A DNA stretch of 64,000 nucleotides from positions 2,914,001 through 2,978,000 of the forward strand of contig CAWFTN010000001.1 in the NCBI GenBank assembly GCA_963818925.1, written 5' to 3'. Within the stretch, counting starts at the first letter, position 1. The number at the start of each line of letters is the position of its first letter. The position numbers and the translations under genes were made by a program. Shown piece after piece: positions 1 through 8,294 of the stretch. This DNA is from JAMXLG01 sp963818925. Its GTDB lineage: Bacteria; Vulcanimicrobiota; Vulcanimicrobiia; Vulcanimicrobiales; Vulcanimicrobiaceae. The notes below the pieces were generated by a model. It worked only from the letters and a program-made list of their open reading frames with translations, ran no database searches and was not told the origin of the DNA.

Positions 1-887
1 CACTCCCGTACGCGAACGGCTTCAACGTCGACGTAACGATCGAGGCCATTGCCGCCGACGACGACATCAGGATAGCGGTCAAGGCGGTGGTCCAACACGC
101 GCTCGCTGGTGACGTAGTAGTTGAGGCCCAGAATATCGGGCGGGAAGACGCATCGTTCGAGCACCGCGTCGCTCACGTCGACGCCGGCCTTTTCGAAAAA
201 TCGTCGCATCTCGACATTGCGATCGAACCGTCCGCACAGCAGATCGAGCGACGTCCACCGCCGTTCGTTCTCGTGCACCGCCTGATACTGCAACTCAAGC
301 GTGGCATAGCTCTTTCCGAGATCTTCGGTTTGAACGAGTTGCGCCTGCGGGATCACCTCACGAATCGCCCGCATCGCGCGCGCGACGCCCTCGACTTGGT
401 TGAATAGCGCGCGCCCGAAGGAGACGACGTCCTTTGCATGAGGGTACCAATGGCCGTATAACGCGGAGAAGCGCGCAGTCGTCAGCGGCTCATTCACCGG
501 TGTAAACTTGCGCAGCCAGGGATACCGCTGCGCTACTGCGCGCGCAAATCGCGCAAGCTTCTGTGGAAAATTCGGATCGAGCAGATCGGTGTTCAGTGGG
601 CCGCTGCCGTGATGGAGCAGCGTCGCGATCGGCTCGATGCCGAGCTCCCGCATGCGCGCCAGTCGCTCGTCCGTCCACGACCAGTCTGCCGATTCGAGTC
701 CGTTTGGTGCGATGCGTTCCCAAAGCACCGGGTACCGGAGCGTTTTGATTCCGAGAGCCGCGATCGCATCGAGGTCGTTAATTCGCTGATGGTGGCCGGT
801 TCGATGCGTTTGGTCGACGATACGATCGCGGACGCGAGCGACGGTGCATTCGATTCCGCCCCAAACTTCTAGGCCACCTGTGTCCAT
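1..887 (-). CDS. Family 1 glycoside hydrolase-like protein (partial, runs off the left edge)
   Basis: About 295 N-terminal codons are present and the 3' end lies outside the window. I chose the ATG at 887 because translation from there begins M-D-T-G-G-L-E-V-W-G-G and is open to the edge; it overlaps the end of the UDP-galactopyranose mutase gene by 19 bases. The protein looks like a TIM-barrel GH1/beta-glucosidase-type domain, with an LRYPVLWERI segment near residue 55, an LLHHGSG segment, a KFTPVNEP segment matching the GH1 acid/base NEP motif, and ILGLNYYV further on. In other bacteria such a domain is often fused to a C-terminal RmlD/SDR sugar-nucleotide reductase domain; that half would be outside the window, so the fusion is an inference. 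The tight overlap with UGM and the glycosyltransferase suggests a role in building or trimming a surface glycan. Confidence 0.72.
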   Translation of the reverse strand, partial: MDTGGLEVWGGIECTVARVRDRIVDQTHRTGHHQRINDLDAIAALGIKTLRYPVLWERIAPNGLESADWSWTDERLARMRELGIEPIATLLHHGSGPLNTDLLDPNFPQKLARFARAVAQRYPWLRKFTPVNEPLTTARFSALYGHWYPHAKDVVSFGRALFNQVEGVARAMRAIREVIPQAQLVQTEDLGKSYATLELQYQAVHENERRWTSLDLLCGRFDRNVEMRRFFEKAGVDVSDAVLERCVFPPDILGLNYYVTSERVLDHRLDRYPDVVVGGNGLDRYVDVEAVRVRE

Positions 888-1993
888 GTCTGCGCGCCTT
901 TGATCTTTGCGTATGTCGTCAGCGCCTGGGCGACGACCTGGTCCATGTTGTAATACTTATACGTAGCAAGACGCCCCACGAAGTGTACGTCCGGCGTCGC
1001 ATCCGCAAGCGCCTTATATTGCGCATAGAGCGCTGCGTTCTCCGGACGCGGCACCGGATAGTACGGATCGCCATCACCCTGCGAATATTCGTACGTCACG
1101 CTCGTTTTTGCATGCGATTGCCCCGTGAGGTGTTTGTATTCCGTCACGCGCGTATATGCGTGCTCCGTCGGATAATTCACGACGGCCACCGGCTGCAGCC
1201 ACTCTCGATCGAGGGTCCGGTGATCGAAACGTAGCGACCGGTACGGCAATTTGCCGAAGCGATACCCGAAGTACTCATCGATTGGGCCCGTATAGACCAT
1301 CTGACCGGCATCGATTTCATCGACGACGTCGCGGTAATCGACGCCCAGCATCAGCTCGATATTCGGAAGATCCAGCATGTTTTCAAACATGCGGGTATAG
1401 CCGTTTTGCGGCATCGCCTGATACGTGTCGTCGAAATACCGGTCGTCACGATTCGTTCGAATCGGAATACGAGAGGTCACCGACGCATCCAGTTCGCTCG
1501 GATCGAGTCCCCATTGCTTGCGCGTATAGCCTTGAAAGAAGAGTTCGTAGAGTTCGCGTCCTACGCGGGAAACCACGACGTCTTCCGATGTGCGTATCCG
1601 TTCGACGCGTTCAGCGCGCTCGGCGAAGAACGCTTCCAGGTCTTCGCTTTCGAGCTGCAGACCATAGAGCCGGTTGACTGTGTCGAGATTGATCGGCATG
1701 GGCAGCAGCATGTTTCGCAAGGATGCGAGTACGCGGTGTTCGTACGGACGCCACTCGGTAAAGCGTGAGAGATACCTGAACACTTCAGCGGAGTTCGTGT
1801 GAAAAATATGCGGCCCATATTGATGGATAAGGAGGCCGTCGCCATCCTTGCAGTCGTATGCGTTGCCCGCGATATGCGGGCGGCGGTCGACCACGAGTAC
1901 GCGTTTTCCGCCGTCTGCCGCCAATCGCTCCGCGATGACGCTGCCGGCGAATCCCGCACCGACGACGAGATAATCCACGCACGGCTTCTTCAT
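869..1993 (-). CDS. glf: UDP-galactopyranose mutase
   Basis: FAD-dependent enzyme that converts UDP-galactopyranose to UDP-galactofuranose in the cytoplasm, the donor for galactofuranose-containing polysaccharides. The 374-residue length is normal for the family. An N-terminal dinucleotide fold carries GAGFAG at residues 12-17. It is followed by the family-typical GPHIFHT segment near residue 60, the GYTRKQWGLDP segment near residue 150, and a C-terminal FVGRLATYKYYNMDQ block that contacts FAD. The start overlaps the glycosyltransferase upstream by 4 bases (1990-1993) and its end overlaps the GH1-like gene, so the three are translationally coupled. The galK and galT genes just upstream could supply UDP-galactose; a galE epimerase is not visible in the window. 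Confidence 0.95.
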   Translation of the reverse strand: MKKPCVDYLVVGAGFAGSVIAERLAADGGKRVLVVDRRPHIAGNAYDCKDGDGLLIHQYGPHIFHTNSAEVFRYLSRFTEWRPYEHRVLASLRNMLLPMPINLDTVNRLYGLQLESEDLEAFFAERAERVERIRTSEDVVVSRVGRELYELFFQGYTRKQWGLDPSELDASVTSRIPIRTNRDDRYFDDTYQAMPQNGYTRMFENMLDLPNIELMLGVDYRDVVDEIDAGQMVYTGPIDEYFGYRFGKLPYRSLRFDHRTLDREWLQPVAVVNYPTEHAYTRVTEYKHLTGQSHAKTSVTYEYSQGDGDPYYPVPRPENAALYAQYKALADATPDVHFVGRLATYKYYNMDQVVAQALTTYAKIKGAQTWTQVA

Positions 1994-3105
1994 CCGGCTA
2001 CCTCGATCGTTCGCTCGCGAGCGTCGTTGATGAGTGATTGCATGTCGCTCACGGTGCGGTCCCAGGAGATGCTCCCGAGTAACCGCTCGACCCGCACGTG
2101 CCAGTCCTCGGGCGTCCCGTCATGCAACGCAAGGCGGGCGGCCGACGCGGCCGCTTGCGGCGTCTCCGCGATCATCACGACGCCTTCGGCACCGTATGGA
2201 TCCAAAACGTCGGCGATCGGTGTGGAAATCACCGGTTTGCGCGCCGCCAAATACTCGAGCGTTTTCGTCGGGCTGATGTAACGCGTTGCATCGTTGCGCG
2301 CAAACGGAAGCAGCGTAACGTCCCAATGCTCGAGGTAGCTCGGCAATTCGGCGTACGTCTTCATACCGAGGTAATGAATGTTGCCGGCTCGCGGTAGTTC
2401 GGCCGGGTCGATCTTCACGACGGGCCCGAGAAACACGAGCGACCAATCGTGCAATTCTTCAGCAAGTTCGCGAACGAAGTCGAGATCGAACCGCTCGTCG
2501 ATGACGCCGTAGAAGCCGATGCGCGGACGTTTGATATCGCGCATGTCGGCTGGTTCGTCGTTATCCGTGCGCGCGAAATGCTCCCGATCGACGGCGCTCG
2601 GAAAACAGTGGACGTTCGCGTGGGCGTGGCGCTTGGCGTAGAACAAACTCTTTCCACCGGTGAAGACGACGTCCGCCGTCGCGAGCAATTCCCGTTCATT
2701 CGCCGCCAAGTCGGGCGGAGCGCCTTTAAAAAGCGAGAGCTCGTCCATGCAGTCGTACACACGCAGACCGCCAAGGTGACGCGTAAACTCAAGCGCCATC
2801 GGCGTGTAGTACCACAGCGTCGGATCGTCGATCGAACGGTCTTTGACGAAGGCGTCCAATAGCGAGCGTTGCGCATCGGCGCGTTCCATGGCGGCGAGCG
2901 CTTGCGGGAGACGTGGTGTGAGAACGGTTAGGTCGCCGTCGCTACGCGATTCGAGAAACGGCTCTCCGTCGGTTGGTTCGGGTTCTTCCCAAAAAAAAGC
3001 CGGCTGCTGGCGAGCCAGCCGACTTATAACGTGTTGTGGCCGCTGGAACACGAAGTTCCAGCGAAGGTGCGAAAAGCAGAGCAGGGGGTTGTAGGTCCGA
3101 AGCAT
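1990..3105 (-). CDS. Glycosyltransferase, GT4/GT1-like (GT-B fold)
   Basis: A 371-residue cytoplasmic glycosyltransferase without transmembrane segments. The N-terminus (SHLRWNFVFQRPQH, about residues 12-25) is typical of a group of GT4-like enzymes encoded beside UDP-galactopyranose mutase. The C-terminal Rossmann half has RIGFYGVIDERFDLD, the HYLGMKTYAELPSYL block and the nucleotide-sugar-binding stretch around SPTKTLEYLAARKPV. The likely role is transfer of galactofuranose or a neighbouring sugar onto a glycan, but donor and acceptor cannot be read from sequence. It overlaps glf by 4 bases. No Shine-Dalgarno sequence is evident before the ATG, and the gap to the upstream GH43 gene is 48 bases, so a separate promoter or read-through are both possible. 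Confidence 0.85.
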   Translation of the reverse strand: MLRTYNPLLCFSHLRWNFVFQRPQHVISRLARQQPAFFWEEPEPTDGEPFLESRSDGDLTVLTPRLPQALAAMERADAQRSLLDAFVKDRSIDDPTLWYYTPMALEFTRHLGGLRVYDCMDELSLFKGAPPDLAANERELLATADVVFTGGKSLFYAKRHAHANVHCFPSAVDREHFARTDNDEPADMRDIKRPRIGFYGVIDERFDLDFVRELAEELHDWSLVFLGPVVKIDPAELPRAGNIHYLGMKTYAELPSYLEHWDVTLLPFARNDATRYISPTKTLEYLAARKPVISTPIADVLDPYGAEGVVMIAETPQAAASAARLALHDGTPEDWHVRVERLLGSISWDRTVSDMQSLINDARERTIEVAG

Positions 3106-3153
3106 TGAGTGAAGTCAATACCACGCGCACACCCTGCTTAAAACGCATCTTGT

Positions 3154-4716
3154 CTACGGCATGACAGAGAGCATCGCGCCTGCCACCTGTGCGAATCGTT
3201 TCGAATAGGCAGTAAGGGGACGCTTCGCGTGTGGGCGCATAACGGCGAACCATTTGAATCGCACCTCCGCGTCACGGCCGCCGCCCACAGAGAGGGCGAT
3301 ACGAATGCCGCGATCCCATGGCGTGAGATGAGGTGCGCGCACCGTTGCGCCGAGCGGCGTCCACGTGCGCCCGTCGTAGCTAAAGGAAAAGCGATACTCG
3401 TAGCCTTTCGTTACGTGAACGCGTAAGCGGAGCGTTCGCCGCTTTGCCAACGGCGTGCGCGCAATCGTGCGATGCGCACCGCGACCGCGACGAAAGACGA
3501 CGATCTCGCCGTCCCGCACGCCGATTCCGACCGCGTTTTCCGCGTCGCCGTAAGCAACCAATGATGCTTGCACGCCGGCAGCCAGCGAACGCAGCGCAAT
3601 GCCCGTCTCTGCAACGTACTCACTGGAGTCGGTCGGGCGCGCAATCACCGAACTCAACACGTCGCTCGGCGGCGCATTGCCGCCTTCGCACGACAGCACG
3701 ATTCCACGGCGGCGCAGCCCCTGCCGAAACGCAACGCGCGGAGTGCTGCCTTGCGGCCACTGCCAAACGCTCTTTTTGGTTGCGCGTTTACGGGTGCCGG
3801 CAAACGGAAGCGGCGCCAGCGAACTCGGTCCGGTTCCGTCGTTGACGACCGGCCATTCGTTCTCCCACTTTACTTCGTCGATCAAGACTTGCCGACCGAC
3901 GTAAATGGAGTCTTCGCGCGAGTACGCATGAAACATGTAAAATGTGCGGCCGTCCGCGGTATCGACGATACTGCCGTGGCCGGGGCAACGCCATGCCGCG
4001 TTCGTCGCGATGATCGGATTGGCGGCGAACTTCTCCCAAGGACCGAGCACCGAACGCGAACGCGCGACGCCCACTGCGTATTTGCAATGTTTGCCGCAGC
4101 ACGCGTTGCCGGAGTAAAACAGATAAAACCAATCGCCGCGACGGATGACACTCGGCGCTTCGACGACGTGGCCTTCCCATTTGCAATCGTTCTCGAGAAT
4201 CGCGGTCGCTTCACCGACGAAACGCAAACCGTCTTCAGAGAGCGGTTGGATCCACAGCGTCGTCGGGAGGTTGAACGCGTTCCCGTCTTCTTTCCAAATC
4301 AGATAGCGACGGCCGTCTTCGCCGGTTACCGGTGTCGGATCGATCGATCCGCTTGATTGCCCCACCAGTGGCCCGTGGTCGGTGTACGGACCTTCCGGAC
4401 GGGACGCACTTGCGACGGCTACCGTCAACGGCCCGCTTTCATGTTGAGCGACGTAATAGACGATGTAACGTCCGTTGTGATACGAAATTTCGGGCGCCCA
4501 GAAGCTTCCGCGCGACCATGCAGGCCGCTTCCGGAAAACCGCATTGACTTCTTCCCAGTGAACGAGATCGCGCGAATGCAGCAACGGAAAGTGCGGCGCC
4601 CATTCAGTCGACGTCGTCGTTGCCCAAAAATCGTGATCGTCGACGCGAATAAGCGAGGGATCCGGATAATCGCCCCGATAGACCGGATTGCGATAGGTAC
4701 GTTTGGCTAGACGCAC
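3154..4716 (-). CDS. Glycoside hydrolase family 43 protein
   Basis: A 520-residue protein with a five-bladed propeller GH43 domain at about residues 8-310 and a C-terminal concanavalin-like accessory domain at about 330-510. The three expected acidic positions are visible: Asp in GDYPDPSLIRV near residue 18, Asp in GSIDPTPV near residue 143, and Glu in GHVVEAPSV near residue 190. The family contains arabinofuranosidases, xylosidases and galactofuranosidases, so the linkage is open. No signal peptide is evident, so it would act on imported oligosaccharides. The start codon is GTG. A TATAAG box lies only 4 bases upstream of it (4721-4726 on this strand), which would fit a leaderless transcript, although that is speculative. 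It sits downstream of galT-galK. Confidence 0.88.
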   Translation of the reverse strand: MRLAKRTYRNPVYRGDYPDPSLIRVDDHDFWATTTSTEWAPHFPLLHSRDLVHWEEVNAVFRKRPAWSRGSFWAPEISYHNGRYIVYYVAQHESGPLTVAVASASRPEGPYTDHGPLVGQSSGSIDPTPVTGEDGRRYLIWKEDGNAFNLPTTLWIQPLSEDGLRFVGEATAILENDCKWEGHVVEAPSVIRRGDWFYLFYSGNACCGKHCKYAVGVARSRSVLGPWEKFAANPIIATNAAWRCPGHGSIVDTADGRTFYMFHAYSREDSIYVGRQVLIDEVKWENEWPVVNDGTGPSSLAPLPFAGTRKRATKKSVWQWPQGSTPRVAFRQGLRRRGIVLSCEGGNAPPSDVLSSVIARPTDSSEYVAETGIALRSLAAGVQASLVAYGDAENAVGIGVRDGEIVVFRRGRGAHRTIARTPLAKRRTLRLRVHVTKGYEYRFSFSYDGRTWTPLGATVRAPHLTPWDRGIRIALSVGGGRDAEVRFKWFAVMRPHAKRPLTAYSKRFAQVAGAMLSVMP

Positions 4717-4761
4717 GGTTCTTATAATCGGTACCGTACGCGTGAGATTTCAGCTAATCTA

Positions 4762-5922
4762 TTAAGATTCGGCTAGTATCTCGTGTGCGCCGGTACTCGC
4801 TCTCGTAACGAATGCGGTGGCCGCGAGATTACGCACAGCGTAATAGTGACTGCCGATGTATCCGATGAGATCCTTTGCCGCACGGTCGTCCACCAGTGCA
4901 ATCGCGCAGCCGCCGAATCCACCGCCGGTCATACGCGCGCCGTACACTCCTTCAACATGGCGTGCAAGCGACACAATCGCATCCAGTTCGGGAATCGAGA
5001 CTTCATAGAGGTCGCGAAGCGAATCGTGCGATTCATTCATCAATCGACCCAGCTGCACGACGTCCCCAGCAGCGAGCGCGGCGACCGCCGCTTTCGTTCG
5101 TTCGTCTTCACTAACCACATGACGGACACGCTCGCGTATCGGAGACGGCAAGCGCGCCCCGTGCGATTCAAGCATCACCGGGGTGACGTCGCGTAATGCG
5201 TCGATGTCCAGTCCGGCGTTTTGCAAGAGCTCGACGCCGCGCTCGCACTCTTGGCGCCGCTCGTTGTACGCCGAGGTTGTGAGCGAATGTTTCACGCCGG
5301 TGTCCATCACCGCGACGACGACCCCGGCGGGCAATGCGACGGGCGTTGCGCCCAGCGTGCGACAATCGATGAAGAGTGCACTGTCCGCGACGCCGTGGGC
5401 GACGACGAGCTGATCCATTGCGCCGCTGCGAATGCCTACGTACTCGTGTTCCGCGCGCCGGCCGATGCCCGCCAACCGGTCGGCATTCACTTCGATTCCG
5501 GCAACCGAGACGATCGCTTGCGCGAGTGCCAATTCAAATGACGCGGAAGACGATAAGCCGCCTCCGATCGGGACATCGGTTCCAACCGTGATATCGATGC
5601 CGCCGTCGAGCGCGTGCTCTTCCGTGATTGCTGCAACCACGCCGCCTGCGTAATCATGCCAGCTCGAGTGGCGCCGGAACGGCGCGGCAATCGGAATGTC
5701 GACGCGATCGTCAAATTCCAGCGAATGAATGCGTACGGCATCGCTGTCGTTTGGTGAGGCCGCAACAACGGTCCACCGGTCGATCGCCATCGGTAGGACG
5801 AACCCGTCGTTATAGTCGGTGTGCTCGCCGATCAAATTGACGCGCCCAGGAGCGGCGAAAAGACGCGGCTCAGTACCGAACGACTGCCGATGGAGACCGC
5901 GAACGCGTTCGGTGACGCTCAT
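4762..5922 (-). CDS. galK: Galactokinase
   Basis: GHMP-family kinase that phosphorylates galactose to galactose-1-phosphate, the first step of the Leloir pathway. The 386-residue length is standard. Motifs in order are GRVNLIGEHTDYNDG near residues 26-40 (galactokinase signature), the ATP-binding PIGGGLSSSASFELA loop near 117-131, the SGAMDQ segment with the catalytic Asp near 165, and the GARMTGGGFGGCA motif near 330. The start overlaps galT by 4 bases (ATGA type), so the two genes are translationally coupled. The product of this gene is the substrate of GalT. Confidence 0.96.
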   Translation of the reverse strand: MSVTERVRGLHRQSFGTEPRLFAAPGRVNLIGEHTDYNDGFVLPMAIDRWTVVAASPNDSDAVRIHSLEFDDRVDIPIAAPFRRHSSWHDYAGGVVAAITEEHALDGGIDITVGTDVPIGGGLSSSASFELALAQAIVSVAGIEVNADRLAGIGRRAEHEYVGIRSGAMDQLVVAHGVADSALFIDCRTLGATPVALPAGVVVAVMDTGVKHSLTTSAYNERRQECERGVELLQNAGLDIDALRDVTPVMLESHGARLPSPIRERVRHVVSEDERTKAAVAALAAGDVVQLGRLMNESHDSLRDLYEVSIPELDAIVSLARHVEGVYGARMTGGGFGGCAIALVDDRAAKDLIGYIGSHYYAVRNLAATAFVTRASTGAHEILAES

Positions 5923-6887
5923 TGCATGACCTCACGAATGCGCGCAGCGGTCTGTTCCGGCAGCGTATCGTTGATGAACATGCCTGCGCCGAGCTCCGAA
6001 CCGGCGAGAAACTTCAACCGGCGTTCGGAGCGCAGCGGCGGGTAGAACTCCACGTGAAAGTGGTAGCCCTCGTGACGCGCGTCCACCGGACGCTGATGCA
6101 TCGCCATCACGTAGGGAAACGAACGGTCGAAGAGCCGATCGTATGCGCGCACGACCCGCAATAAGATTTCGGCGAAGCCGTCTTTATCGTTTTCGTCGAA
6201 CTCCGTGAACGAGCCGAGATGACGGGTGCTGACGACGTGCACTTCATATGGCCAGCGCGCGGCGAACGGAACGTACGCCGTAAAGCGATCGGCGGTTGCG
6301 ACGATACGCTCGCCGTACTGCAGTTCGTCTTCGCGCAGATCGCACAGCAGGCACGCCGCGTGATCGTCGGCGTAGCGCGCGAACTGTTCGAGCTCGTTGA
6401 TAATGACGGGCGGGATGAACGGATAGGCGTAGATCTGTCCGTGCGGATGATGCAGCGTCACGCCCATCTCTTCTCCCTTGTTCTCGAAGACGTAGACGTA
6501 GGCGGTAGCATCGCGATCACCGAGTTCGCGCGTTCGGTCGGTCCAGACGTCGACGAGCTTGCGTACCCGTTCCAGGTCGAGATCCGCAAGCGTCGCATCG
6601 TGACGCGACGTGTACAGCACGACTTCGCACGTGCCGACCGCCGGCGCAACGGTGAAGTGCGCGACCGTTTCGAGCGCGGGTTCGGGTGGCGGCGTGCGTA
6701 AGCTCGGAAAGCGATTTTCGAAAACGGCGACATCGTACGACGCCGCCGGAATCTCCGTTTCGAATCCGCTCGGCTCAGTTGGGCAAAGCGGGCAGAATTC
6801 CGCGGGCGGTAAAAACGTGCGCGTATTGCGATGCGTTGCCGTCGCAACCCATTGACCGAGGAGTGCGTTCCATCGAAGCTCGGACAC
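5919..6887 (-). CDS. galT: Galactose-1-phosphate uridylyltransferase (main body; N-terminal strand appears to be a separate ORF)
   Basis: Transfers UMP between UDP-glucose and galactose-1-phosphate, second step of the Leloir pathway. The catalytic GVTLHHPHGQIYAYPF motif (HPH with the nucleophile His), a zinc-type CPLCP segment near residue 27, FENRFPSL, and a C-terminal FHVEFYPP motif with KFLAGSE are all present. I start it at GTG 6887 (about 322 residues). The longer reading back to 7166 would run into the divergent MFS gene and has unlike sequence. Actinobacterial GalT proteins begin with a strand like LADGRELIYYD before the SE-R-DPLL-segment. Here that strand is encoded in a different frame just upstream, and the two reading frames meet at TAGTG. 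The gene is therefore either frameshifted or split. Confidence 0.9.
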   Translation of the reverse strand: MSELRWNALLGQWVATATHRNTRTFLPPAEFCPLCPTEPSGFETEIPAASYDVAVFENRFPSLRTPPPEPALETVAHFTVAPAVGTCEVVLYTSRHDATLADLDLERVRKLVDVWTDRTRELGDRDATAYVYVFENKGEEMGVTLHHPHGQIYAYPFIPPVIINELEQFARYADDHAACLLCDLREDELQYGERIVATADRFTAYVPFAARWPYEVHVVSTRHLGSFTEFDENDKDGFAEILLRVVRAYDRLFDRSFPYVMAMHQRPVDARHEGYHFHVEFYPPLRSERRLKFLAGSELGAGMFINDTLPEQTAARIREVMQ

Positions 6888-6964
6888 TATCGCCGCTCGA
6901 ACGTATAGTAGATGAGATAGCGGCCGTCCGGCAGCGTCACGACTTCCTTGTGCATCGGGCCCAT
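6887..6964 (-). CDS. 25-codon ORF matching the missing GalT N-terminal strand
   Basis: A short reading frame with ATG at 6964 (a second ATG at 6955) encodes a peptide containing LPDGRYLIYYTFERR. This resembles the LADGRELIYYD strand at the N-terminus of actinobacterial GalT. Its TAG stop shares its G with the GTG start of galT (TAGTG), so the ORF is either a translationally coupled leader or the true first part of galT displaced by a one-base change. Adding one base near 6888-6893 would join the two frames into one protein with the expected domain order. I cannot decide between the two from the sequence alone. Confidence 0.5.
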   Translation of the reverse strand: MGPMHKEVVTLPDGRYLIYYTFERR

Positions 6965-7034
6965 CGTTCCCACTTTGCACAAAGCTAACATCGCCGGCGC
7001 ATAAGCGACTACAACGCGGCATTTTGCAGCGCCG

Positions 7035-8294
7035 ATGTACTACTGCGTGGCGGGTGCATTGCAGCGGCGCGATTTTCGCTTGCTCTGGGGTGGGCAGTTC
7101 GTATCGGACTTCGGTCGCCAGTTGACGATTTTTGCGTTTCCTACCATCGCGATACTCGGCCTCCATGCGCGTGCCGAGACGGTTGCGGCATTAACAGGAA
7201 GCGAGTATGCCGTCATTCCCCTCTTCGCGATGGTTGCAGGCGTATTGATCGATCGCTGGCGCCGCCGCCACACCATGATCCTCGCGAACCTCCTTCGCTT
7301 GAGCGCACTCGCCAGCGTTCCGCTCGCAGCGGTATTTCATGCGCTCACGATGGTGCATCTGATCGTTGCCGCCGTCATCATCAGCTTCGCCGGCCTCTTC
7401 TTCGATACGGCGTACCAGCCGTTTCTGGCATCACTCGTCGGACGCGAAGACTACGCTGAAGGCAACGCCCGCATGACGCTATCATGGCAAGTTGCCATCG
7501 CGCTCGGCAATGCACTCGGCGGTCCGGTCATTCATCTGCTCGGCGCACCGGTGGCGCTCGTAGCAAATATGCTCACGTATTGCGTGGGTACGTTTGCGCT
7601 GCTCAAGATCCGCAAACCGGAAGTGCGCCTCGCTGCGACCGGCCGTTCGTTTCGCCGCGAGTTTCGCGACGGCTGCTCGGTCGTCACCCGCGATCCGGTG
7701 CTGCGCTCGCTCGCCCTGACGACGTCGGTGTTTTATCTCGGCGGCACGATCGTCGACTGCGCTCTTCCGCTATATGTGTATCGCACGCTTCATCAGACGC
7801 CGCTCGTATTCGGCATCATGCTTGCCGTTGCAGCGTGCGGCTGCGTCGCCGGCGGCTTCGCCTTGCGCGCGACGAAGCGCTTCGGCACGTACGCGCTGCT
7901 CGTAGCTGCGCCGGTGTGCGCGGCGAGCGGCGATGCGTTCTGCGCGCTTGGTGTCCTTTCACTCCTCGCAATCGTCGCGGGCCGCACCCTCGTCGCGGCC
8001 GCTGCTCCCGCGTACGACATGACGGTGCAAACGATCGCAACGGCGCGCGTCGACGACGCGTATCTTGCGCGAATGAACGCGGCGCTGCGCACGATGACCA
8101 ACGCATCTATCCCGGTTGGATGCGTCATCTCCGGCGTGTTATGGACGCATGCGGGTGGAACGGCGGTGCTTTTGACCGGCTCGACGATTATTCTCTCAAG
8201 CGCCGGTGCGCTTGCACTCCTCTTGCGCGCGGGTACAAGTACAGTGTGCTCGCCCTCGATGACGACGCGCTCCGCGCTTCAGTCGGTCGCGTAA
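7035..8294 (+). CDS. MFS transporter, macrolide-efflux (MFS_3) type
   Basis: A 419-residue inner-membrane protein with about 12 predicted hydrophobic segments. It has the RRDFRLLWGGQFVSDFG start typical of MefA/MFS_3 exporters, and the loop 2-3 motif reads AGVLIDRWRRRH. Such proteins export small hydrophobic molecules by proton antiport. The gene is divergent from the galT leader (70-base gap) and its 3' end overlaps the decarboxylase gene by about 49 bases in another frame, so it probably heads the five-gene operon that follows. It may export that operon's product. ATG 7035 is used; a GTG five codons later is an alternative. No strong Shine-Dalgarno sequence is seen. Confidence 0.86.
   Translation: MYYCVAGALQRRDFRLLWGGQFVSDFGRQLTIFAFPTIAILGLHARAETVAALTGSEYAVIPLFAMVAGVLIDRWRRRHTMILANLLRLSALASVPLAAVFHALTMVHLIVAAVIISFAGLFFDTAYQPFLASLVGREDYAEGNARMTLSWQVAIALGNALGGPVIHLLGAPVALVANMLTYCVGTFALLKIRKPEVRLAATGRSFRREFRDGCSVVTRDPVLRSLALTTSVFYLGGTIVDCALPLYVYRTLHQTPLVFGIMLAVAACGCVAGGFALRATKRFGTYALLVAAPVCAASGDAFCALGVLSLLAIVAGRTLVAAAAPAYDMTVQTIATARVDDAYLARMNAALRTMTNASIPVGCVISGVLWTHAGGTAVLLTGSTIILSSAGALALLLRAGTSTVCSPSMTTRSALQSVA

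Noticed and set aside
6888..7166. Longer galT reading back to 7166 (415 residues)
   Set aside because: It overlaps the divergent MFS gene and its leader, and the added residues have no GalT-like sequence. GTG 6887 fits the family start.
7484..8245. Longer decarboxylase reading starting inside the MFS gene
   Set aside because: The added sequence is Arg-rich filler in an alternate frame of the MFS gene; the recognisable domain starts near 8246.
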